64,000 bases of DNA from positions 3,782,001-3,846,000 of the forward strand of contig NZ_CP101137.1 in NCBI RefSeq assembly GCF_028473745.1, given 5' to 3'. Shown here one piece after another: positions 17,546 through 25,516 of the stretch. The translations under genes were made by a program, and so were the position numbers. The stretch is from Streptomyces sp. M92 (GTDB taxonomy: Bacteria > Actinomycetota > Actinomycetes > Streptomycetales > Streptomycetaceae). Position 1 is the first letter of the stretch. Every line of letters starts with the position of its first letter. Below the pieces are notes generated by a model. The model did not search any database. It was given only the letters and a program-made list of their open reading frames with translations, and was not told the DNA's origin.

Positions 17546-18930
17546 CCGAGCTCGCCACCATGGACTTCCACCCCCAGCCGCAGGGCGGCGAGCCCAAGCC
17601 GTGGGCGTTCCCCGCCCCTGAGCGCGGCAGCCTCGACAACGGCCTCACCGTGCTGCACTGCCACCGGCCCGGCCAGCAGGTCGTCGCCGTGGAGGTGCTC
17701 CTCGACGCGCCCCTGGACGCCGAGCCCGCCGGACTCGACGGCGTCGCCACCATCATGGCGCGCGCCTTCTCGGAGGGCACCGACAAGCACTCCGCCGAGG
17801 AGTTCGCCGCCGAGCTGGAGCGCTGCGGCGCCACCCTCGACGCGCACGCCGACCACCCCGGCGTCCGGCTGAGCCTGGAGGTGCCCGCTTCGCGCCTCGC
17901 CAAGGCGCTCGGCCTGCTCGCCGACGCCCTCAGGGCGCCCGCGTTCGCGGACGGCGAAGTCGAACGCCTGGTCCGCAACCGGCTCGACGAGATCCCGCAC
18001 GAGCTGGCCAACCCGGCCCGCCGCGCGGCCAAGGAGCTCTCCAAGGAGCTGTTCCCGGCCGGTTCGCGCGTGTCGCGCCCCCGCCAGGGCACCGAGGAGA
18101 CGGTGGCGAACGTCGACTCCGCCGCCGTACGGGCCTTCTACGAGAAGCACGTGCGCCCCGCCACGGCCACCGCGGTCGTCGTCGGCGACCTCACCGGTGT
18201 CGACCTCGGCGCGCTGCTCGGCGACACTCTGGGCGCGTGGACCGGCTCCGCCGCCGAACCGCGCCCCGTGCCGCCGGTGACCGCCGACGACCGGGGCCGG
18301 GTCGTCATCGTGGACCGCCCCGGCGCCGTCCAGACGCAGCTGCTGATCGGCCGCACCGGTGCCGACCGGCACGACCGCGTCTGGCCCGCACAGGTCCTCG
18401 GCACCTACTGCCTCGGCGGCACCCTCACCTCCCGCCTGGACCGCGTGCTGCGCGAGGAGAAGGGCTACACCTACGGCGTGCGGGCGTTCGGGCAGGTCCT
18501 GCTCTCCGCGCCCGACGGCACCGGTGCCGCGATGCTCGCCATCAGCGGCTCCGTCGACACCCCCAACACCGGCCCGGCGCTGCAGGACCTGTGGACGGTG
18601 CTGCGCACGCTCGCGGAGGGCGGACTCACCGACGCCGAGCGCGACGTCGCCGTGCAGAACCTGGTGGGCGTGGCGCCGCTGAAGTACGAGACGGCGGCGG
18701 CCGTGGCGAGCACGCTGGCCGATCAGGTCGAGCAGCACCTGCCCGACGACTACCAGGCCGCGCTCTACCGTCAACTCGCCGCCACCGGCACCGTGGAGGC
18801 CACGGCGGCGGTCGTGAACGCGTTCCCGGTGGACCGCCTGGTGACGGTACTCGTCGGCGACGCCGCACAGATCAAGGCGCCCGTCGAGGCCCTCGGCATC
18901 GGTGAAGTCACCGTGGTGCCGGCCGAGTAG
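17542..18930 (+). CDS. M16 family peptidase, non-catalytic partner subunit
   Basis: 462-aa M16 homologue. Where the catalytic subunit has HxxEH, this one reads GVATIMARAFSEG, so the zinc ligands are missing. It keeps the R/Y-pair-like segment near the C-terminal half (REEKGYTYGVRAFG) that in heterodimeric M16 enzymes completes the active site of the partner. Start and stop overlap with the upstream gene indicates equimolar co-translation. A strong hairpin at 18943-18978 ends the two-gene operon. Role as a structural partner is inferred from family knowledge. Confidence 0.88.
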   Translation: MTELATMDFHPQPQGGEPKPWAFPAPERGSLDNGLTVLHCHRPGQQVVAVEVLLDAPLDAEPAGLDGVATIMARAFSEGTDKHSAEEFAAELERCGATLDAHADHPGVRLSLEVPASRLAKALGLLADALRAPAFADGEVERLVRNRLDEIPHELANPARRAAKELSKELFPAGSRVSRPRQGTEETVANVDSAAVRAFYEKHVRPATATAVVVGDLTGVDLGALLGDTLGAWTGSAAEPRPVPPVTADDRGRVVIVDRPGAVQTQLLIGRTGADRHDRVWPAQVLGTYCLGGTLTSRLDRVLREEKGYTYGVRAFGQVLLSAPDGTGAAMLAISGSVDTPNTGPALQDLWTVLRTLAEGGLTDAERDVAVQNLVGVAPLKYETAAAVASTLADQVEQHLPDDYQAALYRQLAATGTVEATAAVVNAFPVDRLVTVLVGDAAQIKAPVEALGIGEVTVVPAE

Positions 18931-18942
18931 CGCCGCGCGCGT

Positions 18943-18978
18943 GGTGGCCCTGGTGACCTGAGTGTCACCAGGGCCACC
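18943..18978 (+). terminator. Terminator after M16 operon
   Basis: Perfect 14-bp stem (GGTGGCCCTGGTGA / complement) with an 8-base loop, 12 bases beyond the stop codon. Confidence 0.75.
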
Positions 18979-19046
18979 GTTTGTCCGAATTGAGGGAGAG
19001 ACGGCCCGTCTGCCCTGTGGCATGCGCTACAAAAAGCTTGTTGCGT

Positions 19047-19076
19047 TTGAGGATTGAAGGCAGCCGCGCTTAGCGT
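19047..19076 (+). promoter_or_regulatory. Probable promoter of the riboswitch-M23 unit
   Basis: TTGAGG and TAGCGT hexamers separated by 18 bp, a good HrdB-type promoter. Transcription would start near 19083, leaving about 40 bases before the c-di-AMP riboswitch. Confidence 0.55.
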
Positions 19077-19124
19077 CTTCCGGGCTGTTCGTCAGGCAGT
19101 ACGCCGCACCCGCGGCACCGGACA

Positions 19125-19286
19125 GTCATCGCCGAGTCCCCGTACGGCGCGAGCCAGGGGAGCCGGGGACCCACCGCAGTCCCTGGGGTGAATCGGGCGC
19201 CCGCGCGTGCAGCGAGGGGGTCCGTAGGAGACCTTCCACCTCCGAACCCGTCAGCTAACCCGGTAGGCGAGAGGGAAGGAAAGGAC
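19125..19286 (+). ncRNA. c-di-AMP riboswitch (ydaO-yuaA type)
   Basis: The leader of the M23 peptidase gene has the conserved landmarks of the ydaO riboswitch in order: GCCGAGTCC near 19131, GAGCCAGGGGAGCCGGGGACCC near 19151, GTAGGAGACC near 19224, CCGAACCCGTCAGCTAACCC near 19242, and GGTAGGCGAGAGG ending near 19275. In actinobacteria these riboswitches precede cell-wall hydrolase genes, and c-di-AMP binding shuts expression off. The aptamer ends just before the gene's ribosome-binding region, so control of termination or translation is possible. Confidence 0.93.
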
Positions 19287-19296
19287 CAGCCTCTAC

Positions 19297-20061
19297 ATGG
19301 CGTTCACGCGCGCCACCGGGAAGCACCGCCGTCCCAGCCGGATGCACCGCACCACCGCCCGCGCGGCGGGCGTCGCGGCCCTCGCCACCACCGGCGTCGT
19401 CGGCACCCTCGCCGCACCGGCGCTCGCCGCCGAGCCCGAGGCGGAGCAGACCGGGATCACCCCGGTCGTCTCCATCGGCGACTCCGTAGCCGACGAGATC
19501 GACGCCCAGGCCGCCGCCCAGGAGCAGGCCGCCCAGCTTGCCGCCGCCCGCGAGGCGGCCCAGGAGGCCGCGCGCGAGCGGGCCGCCGAAGCGGCAGAGG
19601 AGGCGCGCCAGGCCAAGGAGCGCGCCGCGCGGGAGGCCGAACGCAAGCGCCTCAACACCTTCGTGTCGCCGATCACCGCCTCGTACGTCTCCACCGCCTA
19701 CCAGGCCGGCAGCTCCCTGTGGTCCTCCGGCAGCCACACCGGGATCGACTTCCACGCCTCCACCGGCACCACCGTGCACGCCGTCGGCGTCGGCACCGTG
19801 GTCGAGGCCGGCTGGGGCGGGGCGTACGGCAACCAGGTCGTGATCAAGATGCACGACGGCACGTACACGCAGTACGGGCACCTGTCGTCCATCGGCGTCT
19901 CGGTGGGCCAGTCGGTCTCCGCCGGCCAGCAGATCGGCCTCTCCGGTGCCACCGGCAACGTCACCGGGCCGCACCTGCACTTCGAGGCCCGCACGGGCGT
20001 CGAGTACGGCTCGGACATCGACCCCGTCGCCTATCTCCGCTCCCACGGCGTGAACGTCTGA
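19297..20061 (+). CDS. Secreted M23 (LytM) family peptidoglycan endopeptidase
   Basis: 254 aa. A twin-basic N-terminus and hydrophobic segment ending in APALAAE form a signal peptide cleaved near residue 45. A long Ala/Glu/Arg-rich coiled coil follows (about residues 65-118). Then comes the LytM domain with zinc ligands in HTGIDFH and HLHFEAR and the Q-Y-G-H-L core. It should cut peptide cross-links in the cell wall. The gene sits directly under a c-di-AMP riboswitch, which ties wall hydrolysis to turgor or potassium status. Similar proteins in Streptomyces are linked with germination and growth. A perfect 15-bp terminator hairpin follows. Confidence 0.92.
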   Translation: MAFTRATGKHRRPSRMHRTTARAAGVAALATTGVVGTLAAPALAAEPEAEQTGITPVVSIGDSVADEIDAQAAAQEQAAQLAAAREAAQEAARERAAEAAEEARQAKERAAREAERKRLNTFVSPITASYVSTAYQAGSSLWSSGSHTGIDFHASTGTTVHAVGVGTVVEAGWGGAYGNQVVIKMHDGTYTQYGHLSSIGVSVGQSVSAGQQIGLSGATGNVTGPHLHFEARTGVEYGSDIDPVAYLRSHGVNV

Positions 20062-20087
20062 CGACGGACCGCGGACGGCAGGATTCT

Positions 20088-20122
20088 GGAAAGGCCCCGG
20101 CTCCCCGAGCCGGGGCCTTTCC
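20088..20122 (+). terminator. Rho-independent-type terminator after M23 gene
   Basis: Perfect 15-bp stem (GGAAAGGCCCCGGCT / complement) around CCCCG, 26 bases after the stop. Confidence 0.85.
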
Positions 20123-20274
20123 CATTTCCGCGTGCGGTCCGGGGGCCATGACCGCTGTCCAAAAAACATCCATGAAATCCGGCCTGCCGTCGGAATGTCC
20201 GCCCGACTGGCCTAGAGTCACTGAATACATGTCAGTCGTCGACGTTTTCACGGGGATCAAGGCGGAGGTCGGGC

Positions 20275-20970
20275 ATGCGTATTCCGGCGCACTCGGTGTG
20301 TACGGCGATCCGGGACGACATCGTCGCCGGTGTCCACGGGCGCGGCGGCCGCCTCACCGAGGAACTGCTCGCCCGCCGCTACGGAGTCTCCCGCGTCCCC
20401 GTCCGCGAGGCCCTGCGCACGCTGGAGGCCGAGGGCTTCGTGGTGACCCGGCGGCACGCGGGCGCGTGCGTCGCGGAACCCACCGAGCAGGAGGCCGCCG
20501 ACCTGCTGGAGACCCGCGCCCTCCTGGAGCCCCTGGGCGCCGCACGGGCCGCCCGGCGCCGCACCGAGGCCCACCTCAAGGTGCTGCGCGGGCTGGTCAG
20601 GCTCGGTCAGGGCCGTGCCGGGCAGGGGCACGGTGAGGATCTGCGGGCACTGGACGGATGGTTCCACGACACCCTCGTCCAGGCCGCCGGCAGCCCCTCC
20701 CTGGCGGCCCTGCTGACCCAGCTGCGCCGGAAGATCGCCTGGATGTACGCCGCGGCGACGCCCGCCGATCCGGTGGGTTGCTGGGCGGAGCACGGCGCGA
20801 TCACCGACGCGGTGGCCCGTGGCGACGCCGAGCGTGCGCGGGCGCTCATGGCGCTGCACACCGAGCGGTCCGCTCCCGCGTACCGGCTGCGGTTCGCCCC
20901 CGGGGGCGAGCGGACGGAGCACGTGAGGAATTCGCAACGTGCCGTAAACACGGCGAGTCTGCGGTATTAA
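20275..20970 (+). CDS. GntR family (FadR/FCD) transcriptional regulator
   Basis: 231 aa. The N-terminal winged helix-turn-helix (EELLARRYGVSRVPVREALR, then LEAEGFVV) is typical of GntR proteins. The all-helical C-terminal FCD domain carries likely metal/ligand residues: D and H in LDGWFHDTL, the H in WAEHGAI and the H in ALHTERS. Ligands of FCD regulators are often organic acids. The ATG has GGCGGAGG upstream. It converges with ptsH; the purine-rich tract and terminator at 21061-21116 separate them. Its target is not evident. Confidence 0.87.
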   Translation: MRIPAHSVCTAIRDDIVAGVHGRGGRLTEELLARRYGVSRVPVREALRTLEAEGFVVTRRHAGACVAEPTEQEAADLLETRALLEPLGAARAARRRTEAHLKVLRGLVRLGQGRAGQGHGEDLRALDGWFHDTLVQAAGSPSLAALLTQLRRKIAWMYAAATPADPVGCWAEHGAITDAVARGDAERARALMALHTERSAPAYRLRFAPGGERTEHVRNSQRAVNTASLRY

Positions 20971-21092
20971 CACGCGGTCCGTATACAAGAGGTATTGGCC
21001 GGGGGGTTTTCTCCCCTGTCTCCGAATGCCCTCGAAAAGCAGCACCGCGGTCCGTCAAGAGGGAAGAAGAGGGAAGAAGAGAAAAAGGAAAA

Positions 21093-21116
21093 GCCCGCCC
21101 GGTGCTCCGGGCGGGC
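21093..21116 (-). terminator. Terminator of ptsH
   Basis: 10-bp stem (GCCCGCCCGG / complement) with a 4-base loop. Read on the minus strand it is followed by a T-rich run, so it is a classical intrinsic terminator 25 bases after the ptsH stop. Confidence 0.85.
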
Positions 21117-21141
21117 CGTTCGGCATTGCTCTTTCCGTCGG

Positions 21142-21423
21142 TCAGACGGTCTCGGGAAGCTCCTCGAGGCCCTCGGAGACCAGCTTCGCCAGCCGGTCCA
21201 GGGCGGCGTCCGCGCCATCGGCGTCGGAGGCGAGGACGATCTCCTCGCCACCCTGGGCGCCGAGGCCGAGGACGGCCAGCATGGAGGCCGCGTTGACGGG
21301 GGAACCGTCGGCCTTGGCGATCGTGACCGGGACGCCTGTGGCCGTGGCGGCTCGGACGAAGATGGAGGCGGGGCGGGCGTGGAGGCCCTCGGCCCAGCCG
21401 ACGTTGACGCGGCGCTCAGCCAT
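21142..21423 (-). CDS. ptsH: HPr phosphocarrier protein of the PTS
   Basis: 93-aa histidine phosphocarrier that passes phosphate from Enzyme I to sugar-specific EIIA domains, in Streptomyces mainly for N-acetylglucosamine and fructose. The active-site His15 is in GLHARPAS, and a serine equivalent to the regulatory site is at residue 47 (AASMLAVLGLG). Upstream are two tandem DasR-type operator sites (21456-21486), so it belongs to the GlcNAc-responsive DasR regulon known for PTS genes. No other PTS gene is near. Confidence 0.95.
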   Translation of the reverse strand: MAERRVNVGWAEGLHARPASIFVRAATATGVPVTIAKADGSPVNAASMLAVLGLGAQGGEEIVLASDADGADAALDRLAKLVSEGLEELPETV

Positions 21424-21455
21424 GTGATGCTGCCCTTCAGGTGTTCAAGGTTTCA

Positions 21456-21486
21456 TGTTGTCTAGACCAGTCTTGTCTAGACCAGT
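21456..21486. promoter_or_regulatory. Two tandem DasR-responsive elements (dre)
   Basis: Two copies of TTGTCTAGACCAGT, 15 bp apart, upstream of ptsH. Against the 16-bp dre consensus ACTGGTCTAGACCAGT the sites match 13 of 16 (21456-21471) and 14 of 16 (21471-21486). DasR with no glucosamine-6-phosphate bound would repress from here. Confidence 0.85.
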
Positions 21487-21623
21487 TTCCCACATCGTGA
21501 AGCGTGCCGGGACGGCACCGTGCGCCGCCCCGCGTGATCGTCGGACCGCGGCCTCGGCCCGACCTTCCGTCCTCCACAGACTGCCTCGCGCCGTTGTCGT
21601 ACGCGAGCCGTACTCTGGGGCCC

Positions 21624-24600
21624 ATGCAGACCTCGTCGGACCGGCACGAGTATCCCGCCCACTGGGAGGCCGACGTGGTGCTGCGTGACGGCGGCACCGC
21701 GCGCGTCCGCCCCATCACCGTTGATGACGCCGAGCGCCTGGTCAGCTTCTACGAGCAGGTCTCCGACGAGTCGAAGTACTACCGCTTCTTCGCGCCGTAC
21801 CCTCGCCTGTCCGCCAAGGACGTCCACCGCTTCACGCACCACGACTTTGTGGACCGGGTGGGACTCGCGGCCACCGTCGGCGGCGAGTTCATCGCCACCG
21901 TACGCTACGACCGGATCGGCGCCGGCGGAACGCCCGCCACCGCACCCGCCGACGAGGCCGAGGTCGCCTTCCTCGTCCAGGACGCCCACCAGGGGCGCGG
22001 CGTCGCCTCCGCGCTGCTGGAGCACATCGCCGCCGTCGCCCGGGAGCGCGGCATCCGCCGCTTCGCCGCCGAGGTGCTGCCCGCCAACACCAAGATGATC
22101 AAGGTGTTCATGGACGCCGGGTACACCCAGAAGCGCAGTTTCGAGGACGGCGTGGTCCGCCTGGAGTTCGGCCTCGAACCGACCGACCGCTCGCTGGCCG
22201 TGCAGTACGCGCGCGAGCAGCGCGCGGAGGCGCGCTCCGTGCAGCGGCTGCTGAGGCCCGGCTCGGTCGCGGTCGTCGGCACCGGCCGCACGCCGGGGGG
22301 AGTCGGCCGCAGCATCCTCGGCAACATCCGGGCCGCGGGCTACACCGGTCGGCTGTACGCCGTGAACAAGGCCTTCCCCGAGGACCGGGAGGAGATCGAC
22401 GGGGTGCCCGCGTGCCGTTCGGTGCGCGACATCGACGGGCCGGTCGACCTCGCCGTCGTCACCGTCCCCGCCGAGCGTGTCCCCGAGGTCGTCACCGAGT
22501 GCGGCGAGCACGGTGTGCAGGGCCTGGTGGTGATCTCCGCCGGATACGCCGACAGCGGCCCCGAGGGACGCGAACGCCAGCGCGCCCTCGTGCGGCAGGC
22601 GCGCACGTACGGCATGCGGATCATCGGGCCCAACGCCTTCGGGATCATCAACACCTCCGCGGACGTGCGGCTGAACGCCTCGCTCGCCCCCGAGACGCCC
22701 CGCCCCGGCCGGATCGGCCTGTTCGCCCAGTCCGGCGCCATCGGCATCGCCCTGCTCTCCCGGCTGCACCGGCGCGGCGGCGGGGTCACCGGCGTCACCG
22801 GCGTGTCGACCTTCGTCTCCTCCGGCAACCGGGCCGACGTCTCCGGCAACGACGTCCTCCAGTACTGGTACGACGACCCGGAGACCGACGTCGCGCTGAT
22901 GTACCTGGAGTCCATCGGCAACCCCCGCAAGTTCACCCGCCTCGCCCGGCGCACGGCGGCCGTCAAACCCCTGGTCGTGGTGCAGGGGGCCCGGCACGGG
23001 GGCGTGGCACCGCAGGGACACGCCGTGCGGGGGACGCGGCTCCCGCACGCGACGGTCTCCGCGCTGCTCAGGCAGGCCGGCGTGATCCGCGTCGACACGA
23101 TCACCGACCTGGTCGACGCGGGGCTGCTGCTCGCCCGCCAGCCGCTGCCTTCCGGGCCGAGGGTGGCCATCCTGGGGAACTCCGAGTCCCTGGGCCTGCT
23201 GACATACGACGCGTGTCTCTCCGAGGGGCTGCGTCCGCACCCCCCGCTGGACCTGACGACGGCCGCCTCGGCGGACGACTTCCACGCGGCCCTGTCCCGG
23301 GCCCTGGCCGACGACGCGTGCGACGCCGTGGTGGTGACCGCGATCCCGACGGTGGGGGAGGGGTCGGCGGGGGACGCCGCGCTGGCGGCGGCCCTGAGGT
23401 CGGCGGCCGCCACGGTGCCGGCCAAGCCGGTCCTGGTGGTCCACGTGGAACTGGGCGGCCTGGCGGAGGCCCTCTCGGCGGCGGCGAGCACCGCACCGCA
23501 GGCGCTCCAGCCGACGGAACCGCAGCCGGCGCCTGCGGAGCCCGGGGGTGGCGATCCCACGGGCCCCCGGAGCGGTGAGCCCTACGAACCCCGGACCACT
23601 GACTCCTCGGGCCCGGGGGCCGCGGGGCCGGGTGAGCCTGGGGCCACCGCGTCGTCGGGCACGCGGCTCGAAAGGTCGTCGGGCTGGCCGGCCTCCGCGT
23701 CCCCGCATCCGCAGGCCTCCGCGTCCCCGGATCCGCAGGCCTCCGCGTCCCCGGATCCGCAGGCCTCCGCGCCCACGGCCCCCCGGACGACTGACCACAC
23801 GACCCCGCAGCCCGCCGGGCTCACCGAGTCCCGGAGCACCGCGTCGACGGACCCTCGCCCCCGCCACCCGGCGCCCACCGCCGAACCCCGGACCGCCGCT
23901 TTCGACACGCCCGCCGCCCCGTCCGACAGGTCGCAGCCGCCCACCCCGGCCGCGCCCGGCACCGGCACTGTTCCGGAGGACGCTGATCCGCGCGGCACCC
24001 GCCTCATCCCCGCCTACCCCGCCGCCGAACGCGCCGTCCGGGCCCTCGCCCACGCCGTCGCCTACGGTCAGTGGCGGCGCGATGCCGCCGACCCCGGCAA
24101 GGTGCCGGAGTACGAGGACATCGACGAGAAGGGCGCCGCCGGACTGATCGCCGGGCACCTCGCGCGCGGGCAGGGACTCGCCCTCGGCGACGCGGAGGCC
24201 TGCGAGCTGCTCGGCAGGTACGGCATCCACGTCCACCGCGCCCTTCCCGCCCCCACCCCCGAAGACGCGGTCGCCGCCGCACGCGCCATCGGCTACCCCG
24301 TCGCCCTCAAGGCCACCGCCCCGCACCTGCGCCACCGCGCCGACCTGGGCGGCGTACGTCTCGACCTGGCGGACGAGGAGCAACTGCGCCGGGCTTACGC
24401 CGAGTTGACCGAGCTGTTCGGGACGCCCGCGGAGCTGCGCCCGGTGGTGCAGGGCATGGCTCCGCGCGGTGTCGACACCGTCGTACGGGCGGTCATCGAC
24501 CCGGCGGCCGGCGCCGCGCTCTCCTTCGGGCTCGCCGGGGCGGCCACCCAGCTGCTCGGCGACATGGCCCACCGGCTGGTCCCGGTCACCGACCGCGAGG

Positions 24601-24860
24601 CGAAAACGCTCATCCGCTCGATCCGCACGGCACCCCTCCTCTTCGGCTGGCGAGGATCGGCCCCGGTGGACTCCGCCGCCCTGGAAGAGCTGCTGCTGCG
24701 GGTATCCCGGCTGGTCGACGACCACCCGGAGGTCGTCGCGGTCACCCTGGAACCGGTCGTCGTGGCCCCGCGCGGCCTGAGCGTCCTCAGCGCCTCCGTC
24801 CGCCTCGCGCCCCCTCCCGCCAGGGACGATCTCGGCCCGCGTACCCTGCCCGCGTACTGA
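21624..24860 (+). CDS. GNAT acetyltransferase fused to NDP-forming acyl-CoA synthetase (Pat-like)
   Basis: 1078 aa, very large for a bacterial protein acetyltransferase. Residues about 15-190 form a GNAT domain (VAFLVQDAHQGRGVASALL is the acetyl-CoA loop). The CoA-binding, succinyl-CoA-ligase-like domains follow to about residue 620 (VAVVGTGRTPGGVGRS; FAQSGAIGIALL). The ATP-grasp domain is at about 830-1060. A Pro/Ser/Thr-rich low-complexity linker of about 170 residues, with three ASASPxPQ repeats, separates the last two parts. By analogy with PatZ/Pat it may acetylate acyl-CoA synthetases. The ATG at 21624 has GGGG upstream. The synthetase active-site residues were not verified. Confidence 0.88.
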   Translation: MQTSSDRHEYPAHWEADVVLRDGGTARVRPITVDDAERLVSFYEQVSDESKYYRFFAPYPRLSAKDVHRFTHHDFVDRVGLAATVGGEFIATVRYDRIGAGGTPATAPADEAEVAFLVQDAHQGRGVASALLEHIAAVARERGIRRFAAEVLPANTKMIKVFMDAGYTQKRSFEDGVVRLEFGLEPTDRSLAVQYAREQRAEARSVQRLLRPGSVAVVGTGRTPGGVGRSILGNIRAAGYTGRLYAVNKAFPEDREEIDGVPACRSVRDIDGPVDLAVVTVPAERVPEVVTECGEHGVQGLVVISAGYADSGPEGRERQRALVRQARTYGMRIIGPNAFGIINTSADVRLNASLAPETPRPGRIGLFAQSGAIGIALLSRLHRRGGGVTGVTGVSTFVSSGNRADVSGNDVLQYWYDDPETDVALMYLESIGNPRKFTRLARRTAAVKPLVVVQGARHGGVAPQGHAVRGTRLPHATVSALLRQAGVIRVDTITDLVDAGLLLARQPLPSGPRVAILGNSESLGLLTYDACLSEGLRPHPPLDLTTAASADDFHAALSRALADDACDAVVVTAIPTVGEGSAGDAALAAALRSAAATVPAKPVLVVHVELGGLAEALSAAASTAPQALQPTEPQPAPAEPGGGDPTGPRSGEPYEPRTTDSSGPGAAGPGEPGATASSGTRLERSSGWPASASPHPQASASPDPQASASPDPQASAPTAPRTTDHTTPQPAGLTESRSTASTDPRPRHPAPTAEPRTAAFDTPAAPSDRSQPPTPAAPGTGTVPEDADPRGTRLIPAYPAAERAVRALAHAVAYGQWRRDAADPGKVPEYEDIDEKGAAGLIAGHLARGQGLALGDAEACELLGRYGIHVHRALPAPTPEDAVAAARAIGYPVALKATAPHLRHRADLGGVRLDLADEEQLRRAYAELTELFGTPAELRPVVQGMAPRGVDTVVRAVIDPAAGAALSFGLAGAATQLLGDMAHRLVPVTDREAKTLIRSIRTAPLLFGWRGSAPVDSAALEELLLRVSRLVDDHPEVVAVTLEPVVVAPRGLSVLSASVRLAPPPARDDLGPRTLPAY
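23691..23762 (+). repeat. 24-bp in-frame tandem repeat (3 copies) in the Pat-like gene
   Basis: Three nearly identical 24-base units, each coding ASASP-x-PQ, with a partial fourth. One base differs in the first unit (H for D). It lies in the disordered linker, so copy number can vary without breaking the frame. Confidence 0.85.
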
Positions 24861-24931
24861 CCGCGCACCGTCCGGGACGGGTGCCGCACAGGCGTCCCGC
24901 GCAGTCAGTGGGCCCCCGTAGGATGGACGGC

Positions 24932-25516
24932 ATGGCCAAGACCAGTACGACGACCCAGGGGCTGCGAGCGGCGATCGAGCGCAGCGGCTACTACCCGGCC
25001 CTCGTGGCCGAGGCGGTGGAGGCTGCCGTGGGCGGCGAGCCCGTGCGGTCGTACCTGGTCCACCAGGAGACGACGTTCGACCAGAACGAGGTGCGCCGGC
25101 ACGTGACCGTGCTCGTGCTCACCGGCAACCGCTTCATCGTCAGCCACACCGACGAGCAGGCCGCCGACGACACCTCCCCGACGCCGTACGCCACGACGTC
25201 CACCGAGTCCGTCAAGCTCGGCCGGATCTCGTCCATCGTCGTCAGCCGCGTGGTCGCCAACCCGGAGCAGTACAAGCCGGGCACCCTGCCCCGCGAGATC
25301 GTGCTCACCATCGGCTGGGGCGCCGTCTCCCGCCTCGACCTGGAGCCCGCCGCCTGCGGCGACCCCAACTGCGAGGCCGACCACGGCTACACCGGCAGCT
25401 CGACCGCCGACGACCTGAGCCTGCGCGTCAGCGAGGCCGGGGACGGCCCGGAGACGGTGCGCCAGGCGCTCGCCTTCGCGCAGGCCCTTTCCGAGGCGAC
25501 GGCGGATTCGCGCTGA
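24932..25516 (+). CDS. DUF5998 family protein
   Basis: 194 aa with no membrane helix or signal peptide. The sequence (LRAAIERSGYYPALV at the start, YLVHQETTFD, FIVSHTDE, and a Cys-containing CGDPNCEADHGY near the end) matches the actinobacterial DUF5998 family. The C-x4-C-x3-H spacing might bind a metal. The ATG at 24932 has AGGA eight bases upstream; the ATG at 24923 is less well placed. Its stop overlaps the start of the phosphodiesterase-like gene (TGATG), so the two are co-translated. Function is unknown. Confidence 0.82.
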   Translation: MAKTSTTTQGLRAAIERSGYYPALVAEAVEAAVGGEPVRSYLVHQETTFDQNEVRRHVTVLVLTGNRFIVSHTDEQAADDTSPTPYATTSTESVKLGRISSIVVSRVVANPEQYKPGTLPREIVLTIGWGAVSRLDLEPAACGDPNCEADHGYTGSSTADDLSLRVSEAGDGPETVRQALAFAQALSEATADSR

